Source: an uncultured Schlesneria sp.
Lineage (GTDB): Bacteria; Planctomycetota; Planctomycetia; Planctomycetales; Planctomycetaceae
DNA: 34,617 bases
Assembly (NCBI GenBank): GCA_903899985.1
Contig: CAIULL010000234.1
Coordinates: 1-34,617 of the forward strand
Direction of reading: 5' to 3'
Below the pieces are notes generated by a model. The model made no database searches. It had not been told where the DNA came from and worked only from the letters and a program-made list of their open reading frames with translations. Every line of letters begins with the position of its first letter. Positions within the stretch are counted from its first letter, which is position 1. Below are positions 25,856-34,334 of this stretch, in pieces. A program made the translations under genes and the position numbers.

Positions 25856-28800
25856 TCAGGGCATCGCTCGTTCCAATTCGATTTTGATGGAAGTCAGCTC
25901 GGCCTCGTCGTTGAACTCCTGTGGAATTCGTCCATCCGTTCCCATCAAAAGCAACATCTTGTCGCCGTTAAGCCTGTAGATCCCTTCGAGGAAAGGGATA
26001 ACGCCGTTCTGCTGCGGACCCGTCAATGTAATCCGCTTCGGGTTTTGGACATCATTAATCTTGATCGTGTATGGTTGATTTGTCGACTTATTCAGTTCCC
26101 CATTGATCTGCCGTAAATATCCGTATTCAAACTGGTCTTTTGTCACAATCACGTTCCATTCCAATCCGTCTGCTTCAGTGGTTGGCTCCCCTTTGACCCA
26201 TGCTTTGACTTTCCATTTCCCCTGCATCAACGTCAGATCGTCAGCTCGTTGAAACATGAGGGAAATCGATTTGTCGTCCGGAGTGGGATTCCAATTCGTT
26301 GGGCGCGGCATATTTGCTGGAACCAGGCGAATCGAAAAAAGTTTGTCGTCTGCCATGAATACGCCTCGGGCGACCAGGCGATTGGCATTGGAGGGCCCAT
26401 TTTTGACGTAAAGATCAATCCATTTGGGACCTCGGTTTTGGGGAGGCTCCGTAGGACATTGAAATGAAAATGTGACAACTTCAGGATCGATGTCCGTTCG
26501 TTTGTCTCCTGGGCGAAGCCCGTCAAAAATAAAGAAACTCCAGGCTTCCCGGACAAATTGCGAATGAACTTGAATCGAGTCGTTCGTCACATCGATGTAA
26601 TCCACCTGAGAAGGAGGTTGATGAGGCATGGCGGCCGGTTTTCCGAACGGCTGCCAACCCTGAAATTTCCAACGGCCCGGTAACGACACAATCGCTGCCT
26701 GCCCCAATGGATAGGGTGATCGAGCGCTGATGGTGTGACGCGATCGAGGGGTCAAATCGAACTGCCCCTGTTTGATTGACGTGGCCCCGTGTTTGACTGA
26801 CCAATAGTACATTCCTGGACTCAGTCGCAACGCATAAAAGTCAGCCGAGTATGAGGCACTCCATTTCTTCTCCGGACTTCCCACGCTGACCGTAAAATCG
26901 GGGTCATCAATGTCAAACTGAACAATGCCGCATGCCAATTGCCGGTAAACCCAGAATGCGGAGGCAAACAAAAAAGGAATAGCGGCGGGAATCATCAGCA
27001 GTCGAATCGGCGGCCTTTTCAGAATCGTCGTTTCCCAGCTTCCCGACTTCATTTGTTGACACCAGGCTAAAACGGCCAGGCCGATCGGCAGCAACAACCC
27101 AAAGGCAACGATCGTCGATGCGACCCAGAACAATCCGTTGAGGGGGATCGTTTCTAATGAGTCAGCGACGGGGATCATGAACAGACTCCAGACCGCCAGC
27201 AAACTCCAGTAAGCGCGCGTTGGATACGCCTCGCGCATTCGTTGCCAGAAGGGTTTCTCCGATGGTGGAATCTGCCCCACTAAAGGAGAGCCCCCATGCG
27301 GAGCCGCAATTTCGCTTACTGTTGCTGAATCGACGCTGCCGGAAGTACGGTCCGTTCCCCCTGCCATCACCAGGTTCGTCAAAAAATTGTCGAACGCTTT
27401 TTGATAGACACGACGGGTTGCGACGATAGACCCAAAAACCAACAGGCCGACTGCTGCAAATGTCACGATCCCGACTTCGATTTGTTCCCGTTGCGATTCG
27501 AACGAGCCATTAGTCGGTTTTGTAGAGAGTGCCCATATGATGATCGCTACGATAAGAAGGAGTCCCAGCAGAAAAACATGTAAGGTTCGAATTGTTCCCA
27601 TTTTCGCATCAAGTTGAATCGTTCCCGTTTCCTGCGTGACATCAATCGAAGACGCTGCTGCCAGCAGGTTTCCTTTCAATTGATTGAGTCCAGGACCTGA
27701 CAAAGAAAGTTTCGACGAAGAGCGACGGTTCAACACAAACCCTGATGATGTCAACGAAGCCACAGCAAGGTCGAATGATTTTTCAGGATCACCTGAAAAT
27801 GGAGCGGACCGTGAATAATCGCCGGTCAAAAACGTCCACATTCCATCGGAAGTGTCCGCTCTCATTTGTCCAGAGAGTGATTTTACCTGATTGAACTGCT
27901 CCGAGCGACTTGATCGAGCATATGTGTTGGAGGCAGCCAAAAGTTTCATGATGAACTTGTTGAAGCGTTCCTCTATCTGTCGACAGCGTCCCAGGTACCA
28001 CAAGCCGATGACCGCCATGGGAATTAGTGCTGAAGGGTGACCGCTCCCTAATGAAAACAATCCGAGTGCAGCGATGAGAATCCCTGAAACAATACGAATT
28101 ATTCGTAATTTTGCCTGAACTGTCAGAGTTCCCTTTTCAATAAGAAATTCGACTTGGGGGACTGATTTCAATGCAAGATTCGTTTCTTTATTCCACCAAG
28201 GACCATCCATTTTGAGACGTGATGGCGTTCGTTCAATGACGGCAAATCCATTAAATCCCAGAGTTTGGCCCGCTAAATCGAAGAAGTTTTCGACGTCACC
28301 ATCGAATGGAAACTTTTGTGAGTAGTATCCCCATAAAGGCAAAGGACGCGACGGCTGGGCAATCTGCGACTTCGAATCGACGGGCTTGCCTTCAACGGCC
28401 AGCTCAAGATTTTTCACTGGATCGTGCTGGTGCTGTTCGTTTACGACCGCGACCGCACTCGGTGCTGGAACTGCCGTGAGACGTTGCACATGGGCCAGCC
28501 AGTTCGAAAGTAATTCCGCCACTTCCTTTGCCGACTGATACCGATCGTTGGCGTTTTTCTTTAATAGCTTAGTGATAATCGCTTCCAGCCATTCCGGAAT
28601 TTCGGGGTTCAGTTCGCGAATTGGTCGAGGTGTTTCCTCACAGATCCGTTTCAGCAGCCCCATCGTCGTTGTGGCCCGAAACGGCGGACGCCCTGTGCAA
28701 AGCGTATAAAGCACGCTTCCCAGACTAAAAAGATCCGACCGAACGTCGATCGATTCGCCGTTGGCTTGTTCCGGTGCCATGAACTGCGGAGTTCCCGCCA

Positions 28801-29659
28801 CGACACCAGTCTGAGTCATCCCGACGTCATCAACGGCCCTGGCCAGACCAAAGTCTGTGATCTTGACCCGTTCAACGCCATTTTCCAGCAGGATATTCGC
28901 CGGTTTGATATCGCGGTGAACAAGTCCCTGAGCGTGCGCCGCAGCCAGGCCCGATGCCGTCTGCATGCCGATTCGCAGGATCTCGGGGACTGAAAACGAT
29001 CCTGTTGCAACCAACCGCTCCTGAAGAGTCTTTCCGCTGACAAACTGCATTACCAGAAATGGCGGTTCCTGATTTTCTTCAACGGCATAGATCGCCACGA
29101 CATGGTCATGACTGACTGCCGCTGCCGCACGAGCTTCCCGTACAAAACGCTTGCGAGCCACAGGACTGGATGCCAGATGAGCCGCCATGACCTTGATTGC
29201 GACGATTCGTCGCAACGACGGGTCGTATGCCTTCAGCACAAGCCCCATCCCTCCCCGCCCAACAACATCCAGGATTTCATAAGAACCGAGACGTCCAAGT
29301 GAATCGGGCTGATCGGTCGGCTGTAGAAAGTCAAGCTCCGTCGATGAGAGTGGTCGACCTTCAGTCACGCCCATTTCGCCCACCGCCGTCCCGGGCAATC
29401 GATTTTTTTCGTGGTCGATCAAATCCCGCAGCTCTGATGATGAATCACCCCGGTTCGCATCGAGTTCAGCAAGTTGTCTGGCGGCACCTTCCCATGACTC
29501 CTGACCAGCAACCAGCCGCTCGATCGACTTTTGACATACCTGGCAGTCGTTGACATGCAGCTCGATCTGCCCTCGAGACCAAATCGAATCATGGAATTCG
29601 GTTCCATCGAGGAAGTGACGCAATAACGAATCGTCTGGACAACTAATTGATTCATTCAT
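25856..29659 (-). CDS. Giant Ser/Thr protein kinase with zinc-finger motif and TIGR03067-like tail
   Basis: In this 1267-residue protein the N-terminus has H-x3-C-x2-C (His35, Cys39, Cys42), the zf-HC2/anti-sigma pattern. The Hanks-type kinase domain (about 127-390) has the glycine loop GRGGMG (134-139), Lys156, HRD (248-250), DFG (269-271) and APEQ (295-298), so it should be active. The middle has two similar segments (about 440-560 and 610-720) with hydrophobic helix pairs, then more helices near 810-920. The C-terminus (about 1140-1260, LMQGKWKVKAW ... GIYRLNGDKMLLLM) resembles TIGR03067, a beta-rich domain of planctomycete and related proteins. The ATG at 29659 has GAGAA upstream. It lies 74 bases after an ECF sigma gene, a known planctomycete pairing in which the kinase may control the sigma factor. 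Confidence 0.9.
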   Translation of the reverse strand: MNESISCPDDSLLRHFLDGTEFHDSIWSRGQIELHVNDCQVCQKSIERLVAGQESWEGAARQLAELDANRGDSSSELRDLIDHEKNRLPGTAVGEMGVTEGRPLSSTELDFLQPTDQPDSLGRLGSYEILDVVGRGGMGLVLKAYDPSLRRIVAIKVMAAHLASSPVARKRFVREARAAAAVSHDHVVAIYAVEENQEPPFLVMQFVSGKTLQERLVATGSFSVPEILRIGMQTASGLAAAHAQGLVHRDIKPANILLENGVERVKITDFGLARAVDDVGMTQTGVVAGTPQFMAPEQANGESIDVRSDLFSLGSVLYTLCTGRPPFRATTTMGLLKRICEETPRPIRELNPEIPEWLEAIITKLLKKNANDRYQSAKEVAELLSNWLAHVQRLTAVPAPSAVAVVNEQHQHDPVKNLELAVEGKPVDSKSQIAQPSRPLPLWGYYSQKFPFDGDVENFFDLAGQTLGFNGFAVIERTPSRLKMDGPWWNKETNLALKSVPQVEFLIEKGTLTVQAKLRIIRIVSGILIAALGLFSLGSGHPSALIPMAVIGLWYLGRCRQIEERFNKFIMKLLAASNTYARSSRSEQFNQVKSLSGQMRADTSDGMWTFLTGDYSRSAPFSGDPEKSFDLAVASLTSSGFVLNRRSSSKLSLSGPGLNQLKGNLLAAASSIDVTQETGTIQLDAKMGTIRTLHVFLLGLLLIVAIIIWALSTKPTNGSFESQREQIEVGIVTFAAVGLLVFGSIVATRRVYQKAFDNFLTNLVMAGGTDRTSGSVDSATVSEIAAPHGGSPLVGQIPPSEKPFWQRMREAYPTRAYWSLLAVWSLFMIPVADSLETIPLNGLFWVASTIVAFGLLLPIGLAVLAWCQQMKSGSWETTILKRPPIRLLMIPAAIPFLFASAFWVYRQLACGIVQFDIDDPDFTVSVGSPEKKWSASYSADFYALRLSPGMYYWSVKHGATSIKQGQFDLTPRSRHTISARSPYPLGQAAIVSLPGRWKFQGWQPFGKPAAMPHQPPSQVDYIDVTNDSIQVHSQFVREAWSFFIFDGLRPGDKRTDIDPEVVTFSFQCPTEPPQNRGPKWIDLYVKNGPSNANRLVARGVFMADDKLFSIRLVPANMPRPTNWNPTPDDKSISLMFQRADDLTLMQGKWKVKAWVKGEPTTEADGLEWNVIVTKDQFEYGYLRQINGELNKSTNQPYTIKINDVQNPKRITLTGPQQNGVIPFLEGIYRLNGDKMLLLMGTDGRIPQEFNDEAELTSIKIELERAMP

Positions 29660-29733
29660 GATGTTGTTCTCAAAAGGCCACATTGCCTGGAAGCAAACTG
29701 GTTCGCAGTGGCATTCGTTTCATGAAAAAACTC

Positions 29734-30324
29734 TTATTCGCTTGTTCGAACGAGTTCTTTCAGTCTGGCCATCACACGGCTTTTTGCGAGGTACACAGCA
29801 GCAACCGACATCCCTAATTCAGCTGCGACATCCTTACCGCTTCGGCCATCAACAGTTGTTTGCCAGAACGCTCGCCACGTTGATTCCTGAACTTCGCCCC
29901 GAACACGTTCGGCGGCCCATTCGAAAATTCGCTTATGATGTTCCTGGTCCCATAACGCCGACTGCTCACTTTCCGTAGCGGGCAATTCTTCGAATCGTTT
30001 CGCGATCGAGGAATCCCCCGTTCCCGTGACGGAGGAACGTTGTTTCGAAAACCAGTCTTTCAATTCATTACGGACGATCGTGAACAGCCAGCCTCGAAAC
30101 GATCCGCGGAGCGGGTCATAGTCCAATCGTCCAATGGTCCGGGAAACAATCCTGAGAACATCTTGAGTGACATCAATCGCGTCGGCATCCTGCAAACCCT
30201 GTTTTCGGGCAAACCCATAAACTAATGGCGAATAAATTTCGACGAATTCCCCCCACGCAGATTCATCCTGCGCGTCTCGTATCCGCAATAACAAACTGGA
30301 TCGAGTGACGTGAAATTCCGTCAT
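29734..30324 (-). CDS. ECF RNA polymerase sigma factor
   Basis: This 196-residue protein has sigma-70 region 2 (about 25-95: FVEIYSPLVYGFARKQG, IDVTQDVLRIV, GSFRGWLFTIVRNELKDWF) and region 4 (about 140-190: ESTWRAFWQTTVDGRSGKDVAAELGMSVAAVYLAKSRVMARL). Length and WRAF...DGRS features fit the ECF groups common in planctomycetes. The ATG at 30324 has AGGAAGAGG upstream; a TTG one codon earlier is in frame. No separate anti-sigma gene follows; instead the kinase with its zinc-finger motif is next, so it may take that role. Confidence 0.93.
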   Translation of the reverse strand: MTEFHVTRSSLLLRIRDAQDESAWGEFVEIYSPLVYGFARKQGLQDADAIDVTQDVLRIVSRTIGRLDYDPLRGSFRGWLFTIVRNELKDWFSKQRSSVTGTGDSSIAKRFEELPATESEQSALWDQEHHKRIFEWAAERVRGEVQESTWRAFWQTTVDGRSGKDVAAELGMSVAAVYLAKSRVMARLKELVRTSE

Positions 30325-30876
30325 CAAATACCGCCTCTTCCTGCAAGTACCCGACGAAAGTCAAAAGCTATCACGAAATCTCAAGAATTTGGAAATTTTC
30401 TCGTTCGGTTAGTGAATCCACAAATTCCGACAGGAAGGTGACCGAAGGTCCCTTGACTGTGATACACACGAACGAATACGCGTTGTACTCACCGCAGTGC
30501 GCCGTAAAGTTCATCCGGTCAAGACCCAGCAACGCAACCGCACTCCATTGATGGGATGGTTAAAAGGTATTTGCCCTGTGGGAAGAATCGGCGGGACACA
30601 TACGTGGGTCCAACGACTTGCGAAGAACCAAAAACGAAGAAAAGAAAGATAGGAACACTAATCAGCACTAATCTTCGCTAATCAGAAATTCACAAATTCA
30701 CTGATTTTCTCCTGATTCTTTTTTCGTGAATTTCGTGTGTTTCGTGGTTGCAAACCCTTTGTGTCATTAAAGCCGCTTGGAACGTAACACCAAGTCCAAA
30801 AAAGCGTTAGACACTTCCAGATTGGAATCTTCGCCTCTCGCGTAAGTTTTGTGGCGAGTATCACAAAATGCCTGTC
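30325..30876. other. Intergenic region with short-period repeats
   Basis: No gene is supported in these 552 bases between the sigma gene and the RsmC-like gene. The first part should carry the sigma-gene promoter, which I could not pick out with confidence. The second part (30654-30749) is a set of 8-10 bp tandem repeats, listed separately. A 60-codon minus-strand frame here simply reads through those repeats. Confidence 0.6.
30654..30749. repeat. Short-period (8-10 bp) degenerate tandem repeats
   Basis: Three blocks lie close together. The 10-bp units AACACTAATC, AGCACTAATC and TTCGCTAATC are at 30654-30683. AAATTCAC is repeated at 30686-30693 and 30694-30701. The 9-bp units TTCGTGAAT, TTCGTGTGT and TTCGTGGTT are at 30723-30749. 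AAATTCAC is the reverse complement of GTGAATTT in the last block, so the element can also fold back. Confidence 0.65.
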
Positions 30877-32076
30877 TTACTCGTCATATTCCCGGTTTCG
30901 TCGGCCTCTTGGCAGGTCGGACATCGATTCTTTGCGCTTTTTCCCGGTGACGATCCAATAGTCGTTGTGTTCGGCCACTTCGACGTCGGCGTACCAAAGC
31001 GGCATTCGCTCGACGAACCAGTTTGGTGTTTTAGTGACGATCATCACTTTAGCTTTTGGCTTGAGCGCTCGATGAGCCGTATCCAGGAACAAGTCTGCAA
31101 TCGCGTAGTTCGAGAAATACGGGGGATTGGCCAATGCAAGATCGAACTCGTCCGATGCAGGCGATAGTCCTTCAGCGTCGAGTGCGTATGTGATGCCGGG
31201 GGCTTCGTTTTTGGCGATGCCGCGTTCCAGCGACTGGATCGCCCTGGCATTGGAATCAACCGCATGGACATTCACGTTCTCGGCGGCAAAGGCAGAGGCG
31301 AGAGTTACCGTACCCGCACCGCTCCCCAGATCCAGTATCTTCATCCCCGGTTTGACAACCATCGTGTTCATCAAGGCCCGGGCACCAGGATCGATGTGCC
31401 GGTGACTGAAAACACCTGGCCTGCTGTAGGCATAGATCAACCTTCCGCGATCACGAAAGGCGAATTCGCAGTCGAAATCTCGCACCTTTTTCAGTGGCTT
31501 GACCTTGGTCGCGAAATACAGCGTTCCTTGTTTGCGGATCGGGCGACGAGTCACCTTCGGGAACAATTCTCGTAACTCGTTATGAATCCATTGATCCTCA
31601 TCATTGTCTGTCGAGACGACCATCCGGCCCCCTTCGACAAGCCGCATCTGTCCCTGCTGCATCAGGTCGCGAGTCAGCTCGGCCTCACCCCCCTTTTTGA
31701 AGGCGAAGGCGACCACGTCTGCTTCATGGTCGGGAAGATCCGGCTGACAAAACAGGGTCAGATTACTCGGCGGCGGTCCGTCTTCGCTGATCCGGAATTC
31801 ACTTTGAAGCTTGTGGAAGATGTCGAGGAACCAGCAGTCGACTACAGAACCAGGATTTTCAGTGGCATAAGCGACCGCGAATTGCGCACGGCCGGCCGAG
31901 GTGCAAATGACCCGATCACCCTTCAGTTCCGGCAATGCGTCAATCAAGAGTTTCTCTTGAGGACGAATGAAAAACGAATGGGGGATCTCTTCTTCGACTT
32001 TTTTGTTTCGACGTGTCACGCGAGGCTCTATTGAGGAAGTCAGTGGCAGAAAAAGGGGATCGTGCAAGGGAATCAC
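30877..32076 (-). CDS. RsmC/RlmG-like rRNA guanine-N2 methyltransferase
   Basis: This 399-residue protein has an N-terminal half (about 35-195) that looks like the inactive methyltransferase-like RsmC/RlmG N domain. The C-terminal half is an MTS domain: the SAM-binding motif LDLGSGAGTVTL (248-259), an acidic residue in VHAVDSN, and the catalytic NPPY (317-320) typical of guanine-N2 and other exocyclic amine methyltransferases. The target is probably 16S G1207 or 23S G1835, which sequence does not decide. The GTG at 32076 lies 3 bases after the stop of the RlmI-like gene, suggesting translational coupling; an internal GTG at 32019 is an alternative. The tail is Arg-rich. Confidence 0.85.
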   Translation of the reverse strand: MIPLHDPLFLPLTSSIEPRVTRRNKKVEEEIPHSFFIRPQEKLLIDALPELKGDRVICTSAGRAQFAVAYATENPGSVVDCWFLDIFHKLQSEFRISEDGPPPSNLTLFCQPDLPDHEADVVAFAFKKGGEAELTRDLMQQGQMRLVEGGRMVVSTDNDEDQWIHNELRELFPKVTRRPIRKQGTLYFATKVKPLKKVRDFDCEFAFRDRGRLIYAYSRPGVFSHRHIDPGARALMNTMVVKPGMKILDLGSGAGTVTLASAFAAENVNVHAVDSNARAIQSLERGIAKNEAPGITYALDAEGLSPASDEFDLALANPPYFSNYAIADLFLDTAHRALKPKAKVMIVTKTPNWFVERMPLWYADVEVAEHNDYWIVTGKKRKESMSDLPRGRRNREYDE

Positions 32077-32079
32077 ACG

Positions 32080-33294
32080 TTACAGCACCCGACAAAGGTA
32101 ACACTTCAGATAGTCGGTTTCGAGGCAGTGGACCGACGAAGGGTGATCGGCCGACGGGCCACGGACTTCCAGCAGTTGCAGTCGGCGGTTCGCATGCAGC
32201 GCCGCCTGGCCCAGCATATCAGCAAACATCTCATGTGTGATCTGTCCCGAACAGCTGCATGTGACGAAGTATCCGCCGGGCGTAATCAGCCCCATCGCGA
32301 ACCGATTCAAGCTGTAATAACCGCGAAGTGCCGCATCAATTCCCTGACGGTTCCTGGCCAGCTTGGGCGGGTCCAGCACGATCGTGTCGAACCGTTCCCC
32401 GCGTCCCTCGAATTCTTCCAGCGCCTTAAATGCGTCCTGCTTGATCGTCGTCAGTCGATCGGCAACTCCATTTAGCTCCGCATTCGAACGAGCCTGGGCG
32501 AGGGCCGATTCCGAGGCGTCAACCGCCACAACCTCAGCCGCTCCACCATTGACGAGACAGTTCAAGCCGAAACCACCCGTGTAACAACAGACATCGAGCA
32601 CCCGTTTCCCGCGAACAAAATCCGCCGTGCGACGTCGATTATCCCGCTGATCGAGAAAGAACCCGGTCTTCTGTCCTTCGGCAACGTCGATACCGTAACG
32701 GACGCCGTGCTCCTCAATGAACATGGGTCGGGGCGGGGCCTCGCCCCATAAAAGTCCGTCAGCCAGTTCCAGTCCCTCGGCCGCGCGGATCCCTTTTTCC
32801 GTCCGCAGCCAGATTCCTTTGGGGTTCAATGCCTCACGCAGTCCTTCCAGCAGGACCTCTTTTCGATGTGCGAGTGCAAAACTTGTGAGTTGGACCAACA
32901 GGAAATCTCCATACCGATCGACGGTCAATCCAGACATTCCATCCGCTTCGCTGTAGATCTGGCGACAGGCAACGGTTGATCCTTGGTGTGGAAACAGGAC
33001 CGAACGAAGACTGACCGCCTCATTGATCCGCTGCTTCCAGAATTCGTTGGTGAGCGGGACGGATTCGTCCCACGAATAAAGCCTGACACCAATATTGCTG
33101 GCCGGATTGATCAAGCCCCAGGCGATGAATTGCCCGTCATAGGCATGAAGAGAAACGGCGTCACCGGGAACAGGAGAACCTTCAACCCGATCGACCGCTC
33201 CCTGAAACACCCACGGGTGTCGGCTGAAAAAGGGAAGCGCTTTACGAGGCTTGAGCACGACTCGCGCGGTGGAGTCGAATTGTTTGGCGGGCAT
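32080..33294 (-). CDS. rlmI: 23S rRNA (cytosine-C5)-methyltransferase, RlmI family
   Basis: This 404-residue protein has an N-terminal PUA domain (about 12-80, LPFFSRHPWVFQGAV ... GDAVSLH) and a central EEHG...VAEGQKTGFFLDQRDNR segment (about 194-220) characteristic of RlmI/RlmK. The Rossmann methyltransferase has DVCCYTGGFG (234-243) for SAM and DPPKLA (308-313). The catalytic cysteine is in TCSCS (345-349). E. coli RlmI is of similar length (about 396) and methylates C1962 of 23S rRNA; this is the expected target. It is first in a two-gene unit with the RsmC-like gene. The ATG has no strong ribosome-binding site. Confidence 0.9.
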   Translation of the reverse strand: MPAKQFDSTARVVLKPRKALPFFSRHPWVFQGAVDRVEGSPVPGDAVSLHAYDGQFIAWGLINPASNIGVRLYSWDESVPLTNEFWKQRINEAVSLRSVLFPHQGSTVACRQIYSEADGMSGLTVDRYGDFLLVQLTSFALAHRKEVLLEGLREALNPKGIWLRTEKGIRAAEGLELADGLLWGEAPPRPMFIEEHGVRYGIDVAEGQKTGFFLDQRDNRRRTADFVRGKRVLDVCCYTGGFGLNCLVNGGAAEVVAVDASESALAQARSNAELNGVADRLTTIKQDAFKALEEFEGRGERFDTIVLDPPKLARNRQGIDAALRGYYSLNRFAMGLITPGGYFVTCSCSGQITHEMFADMLGQAALHANRRLQLLEVRGPSADHPSSVHCLETDYLKCYLCRVL

Positions 33295-33359
33295 TGAATC
33301 AGTTTTCGGTGTAGAAGTCGGTCGGAATTAATTTCTTATGACTATACCGAAAATCCATC

Positions 33360-33375
33360 TCGCCCGCGCGGGCGA
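33360..33375. repeat. 16-bp GC-rich palindrome
   Basis: TCGCCCGCGCGGGCGA is perfectly self-complementary. It lies about 65 bases upstream of the RlmI-like start and may be part of its promoter or a small REP-type element. Confidence 0.5.
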
Positions 33376-33495
33376 CGTTCATCAATATTCCATCGCAAGG
33401 AGATTGCGGCGAAGCGGCTCCCGGCGCTTGCTGACGCGATGTCCGGTTAGAAAAAATGACAAGGGGTTTGCCGAGGATTTTACGATGACTCTGCC

Positions 33496-33515
33496 CCACC
33501 GCCCCGTGGCGGTGG
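33496..33515. repeat. Perfect 8-bp-stem hairpin
   Basis: CCACCGCC (33496-33503) and GGCGGTGG (33508-33515) pair perfectly around a 4-base loop. There is no T-tract on either side, so it is more likely a palindromic repeat than a terminator. Confidence 0.5.
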
Positions 33516-33732
33516 TTAACGGGCCTTTGCCGTGGGAATCTGCATGAACGCACCTTGCCAACCACTTTTTGAACTGATCCTCTTTCAATCACTCCCATTC
33601 ATTGGAAACAGGCGCATTTAATTTACGAAAAGCCGCGTCGCTTCGGACCGTCATGAAGTGTCCACAAGCCCCCTCAAAAGAACAATTTCATGAGCAGTTT
33701 CCAAACGTTAAGAACGTCTGTCGTTTTTTCTG

Positions 33733-33761
33733 TTGACTTCATTTATTTATTTGTGTAGTTT
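33733..33761 (+). promoter_or_regulatory. Candidate sigma-70 promoter
   Basis: TTGACT (33733-33738) and TAGTTT (33756-33761) are separated by exactly 17 AT-rich bases. The -35 matches 5 of 6 positions and the -10 only 3 of 6. It points into the structured region that ends at the hairpin terminator near 33905, not toward a gene. Confidence 0.45.
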
Positions 33762-33764
33762 TAT

Positions 33765-33905
33765 GTCGTTAACGTGGTTGGAGGGCGCGAGCCCGTTTGA
33801 GAGCATTCACTTTGAATCAAAGTTGTGAACATTGTTTTCAAGTTTGATTCCGTGGGGCTGTTGGCTGTAGAGGCCGTTAATCGGAACGGGCTGACGCCCG
33901 TTTTT
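33765..33905 (+). ncRNA. Candidate structured small RNA
   Basis: Between the promoter-like site and a Rho-independent terminator lies about 140 bases that can fold. A closing helix TTAACG (33769-33774) pairs with CGTTAA (33875-33880). GGGC-GCGA-GCCC (33783-33794) has a GNRA-type loop. A long hairpin (33814-33830 with 33834-33850) pairs at 14 of 17 positions. It does not match tRNA, tmRNA, SRP or any riboswitch I know. Dispersed palindromic repeats are a competing explanation. Confidence 0.4.
33885..33905 (+). terminator. Hairpin with T-tract
   Basis: AACGGGC (33885-33891) and GCCCGTT (33896-33902) pair perfectly around a 4-base loop and run straight into TTTTTC. This is a good Rho-independent terminator on the plus strand, with no protein gene before it. 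Confidence 0.65.
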
Positions 33906-34003
33906 CGGGTTATGGCTCGTCGAGATTTTCGAAACTAAAGCCTGACAACAACAAATTGATCTTTGACATTTCGGAATGGAATTGAAAACGGATCGCCCCC
34001 GCA

Positions 34004-34025
34004 GCCGTTAATTGGTACGTGCTGA
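34004..34025. repeat. Second copy of a 22-bp motif from the candidate RNA
   Basis: Positions 34004-34025 match 33873-33894 at 19 of 22 bases without gaps, both beginning GCCGTTAAT. The second copy is enclosed by CGCCCC (33994-33999) and GGGGCG (34029-34034), so each copy is associated with a GC-rich hairpin. Confidence 0.55.
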
Positions 34026-34110
34026 TCCGGGGCGGTTCGTCGCTTGCTTTAAGGATGAGAACGAATAAACGTGGAGCGAAATGATCGTCGCATTGTACGA
34101 GCTGAGAAAT

Positions 34111-34150
34111 TCGAACTCGATCGAACTGCGTCGAACTTGATCGAACTCGA
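34111..34150. repeat. Decamer array, four units with TCGAACT core
   Basis: Exactly 10-bp units run head to tail: TCGAACTCGA, TCGAACTGCG, TCGAACTTGA and TCGAACTCGA. The first six or seven bases are constant. Confidence 0.85.
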
Positions 34151-34206
34151 ACACCCTCAAAAGACGAGGAAACCATTGCCAAAACCCTACAGTTTACGAG
34201 TAATGG

Positions 34207-34236
34207 TCGAAGTCGATCGAACTTGATCGAACTGTG
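34207..34236. repeat. Decamer array, three units
   Basis: TCGAAGTCGA, TCGAACTTGA and TCGAACTGTG are contiguous 10-bp units of the same family as the array at 34111-34150, 57 bases further on. Confidence 0.8.
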
Positions 34237-34334
34237 ACACCAGATTTGTCGGTGGCCGGATTGTCGCGGAACGGAAGAGAAGATTTTTGGACAGAAGTAC
34301 GCGAAAGTAACTGAGTGAAGACAGGATTTTTTTT

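Noticed and set aside
30682-30864. 60-codon minus-strand frame
   Set aside because: It translates the short-period repeats (for example RNTRNSRKKNQE).
33299-33598. 99-codon minus-strand frame upstream of rlmI
   Set aside because: It spans two palindromes and has no ribosome-binding site or family resemblance.
33765-33905. 6S, SRP or tmRNA gene
   Set aside because: The conserved SRP apical loop and tmRNA tRNA-like ends are absent, and the length and layout do not fit 6S RNA.
33910-34182. 90-codon minus-strand frame
   Set aside because: Its first part reads through the decamer repeats and there is no start signal; a real gene is unlikely.
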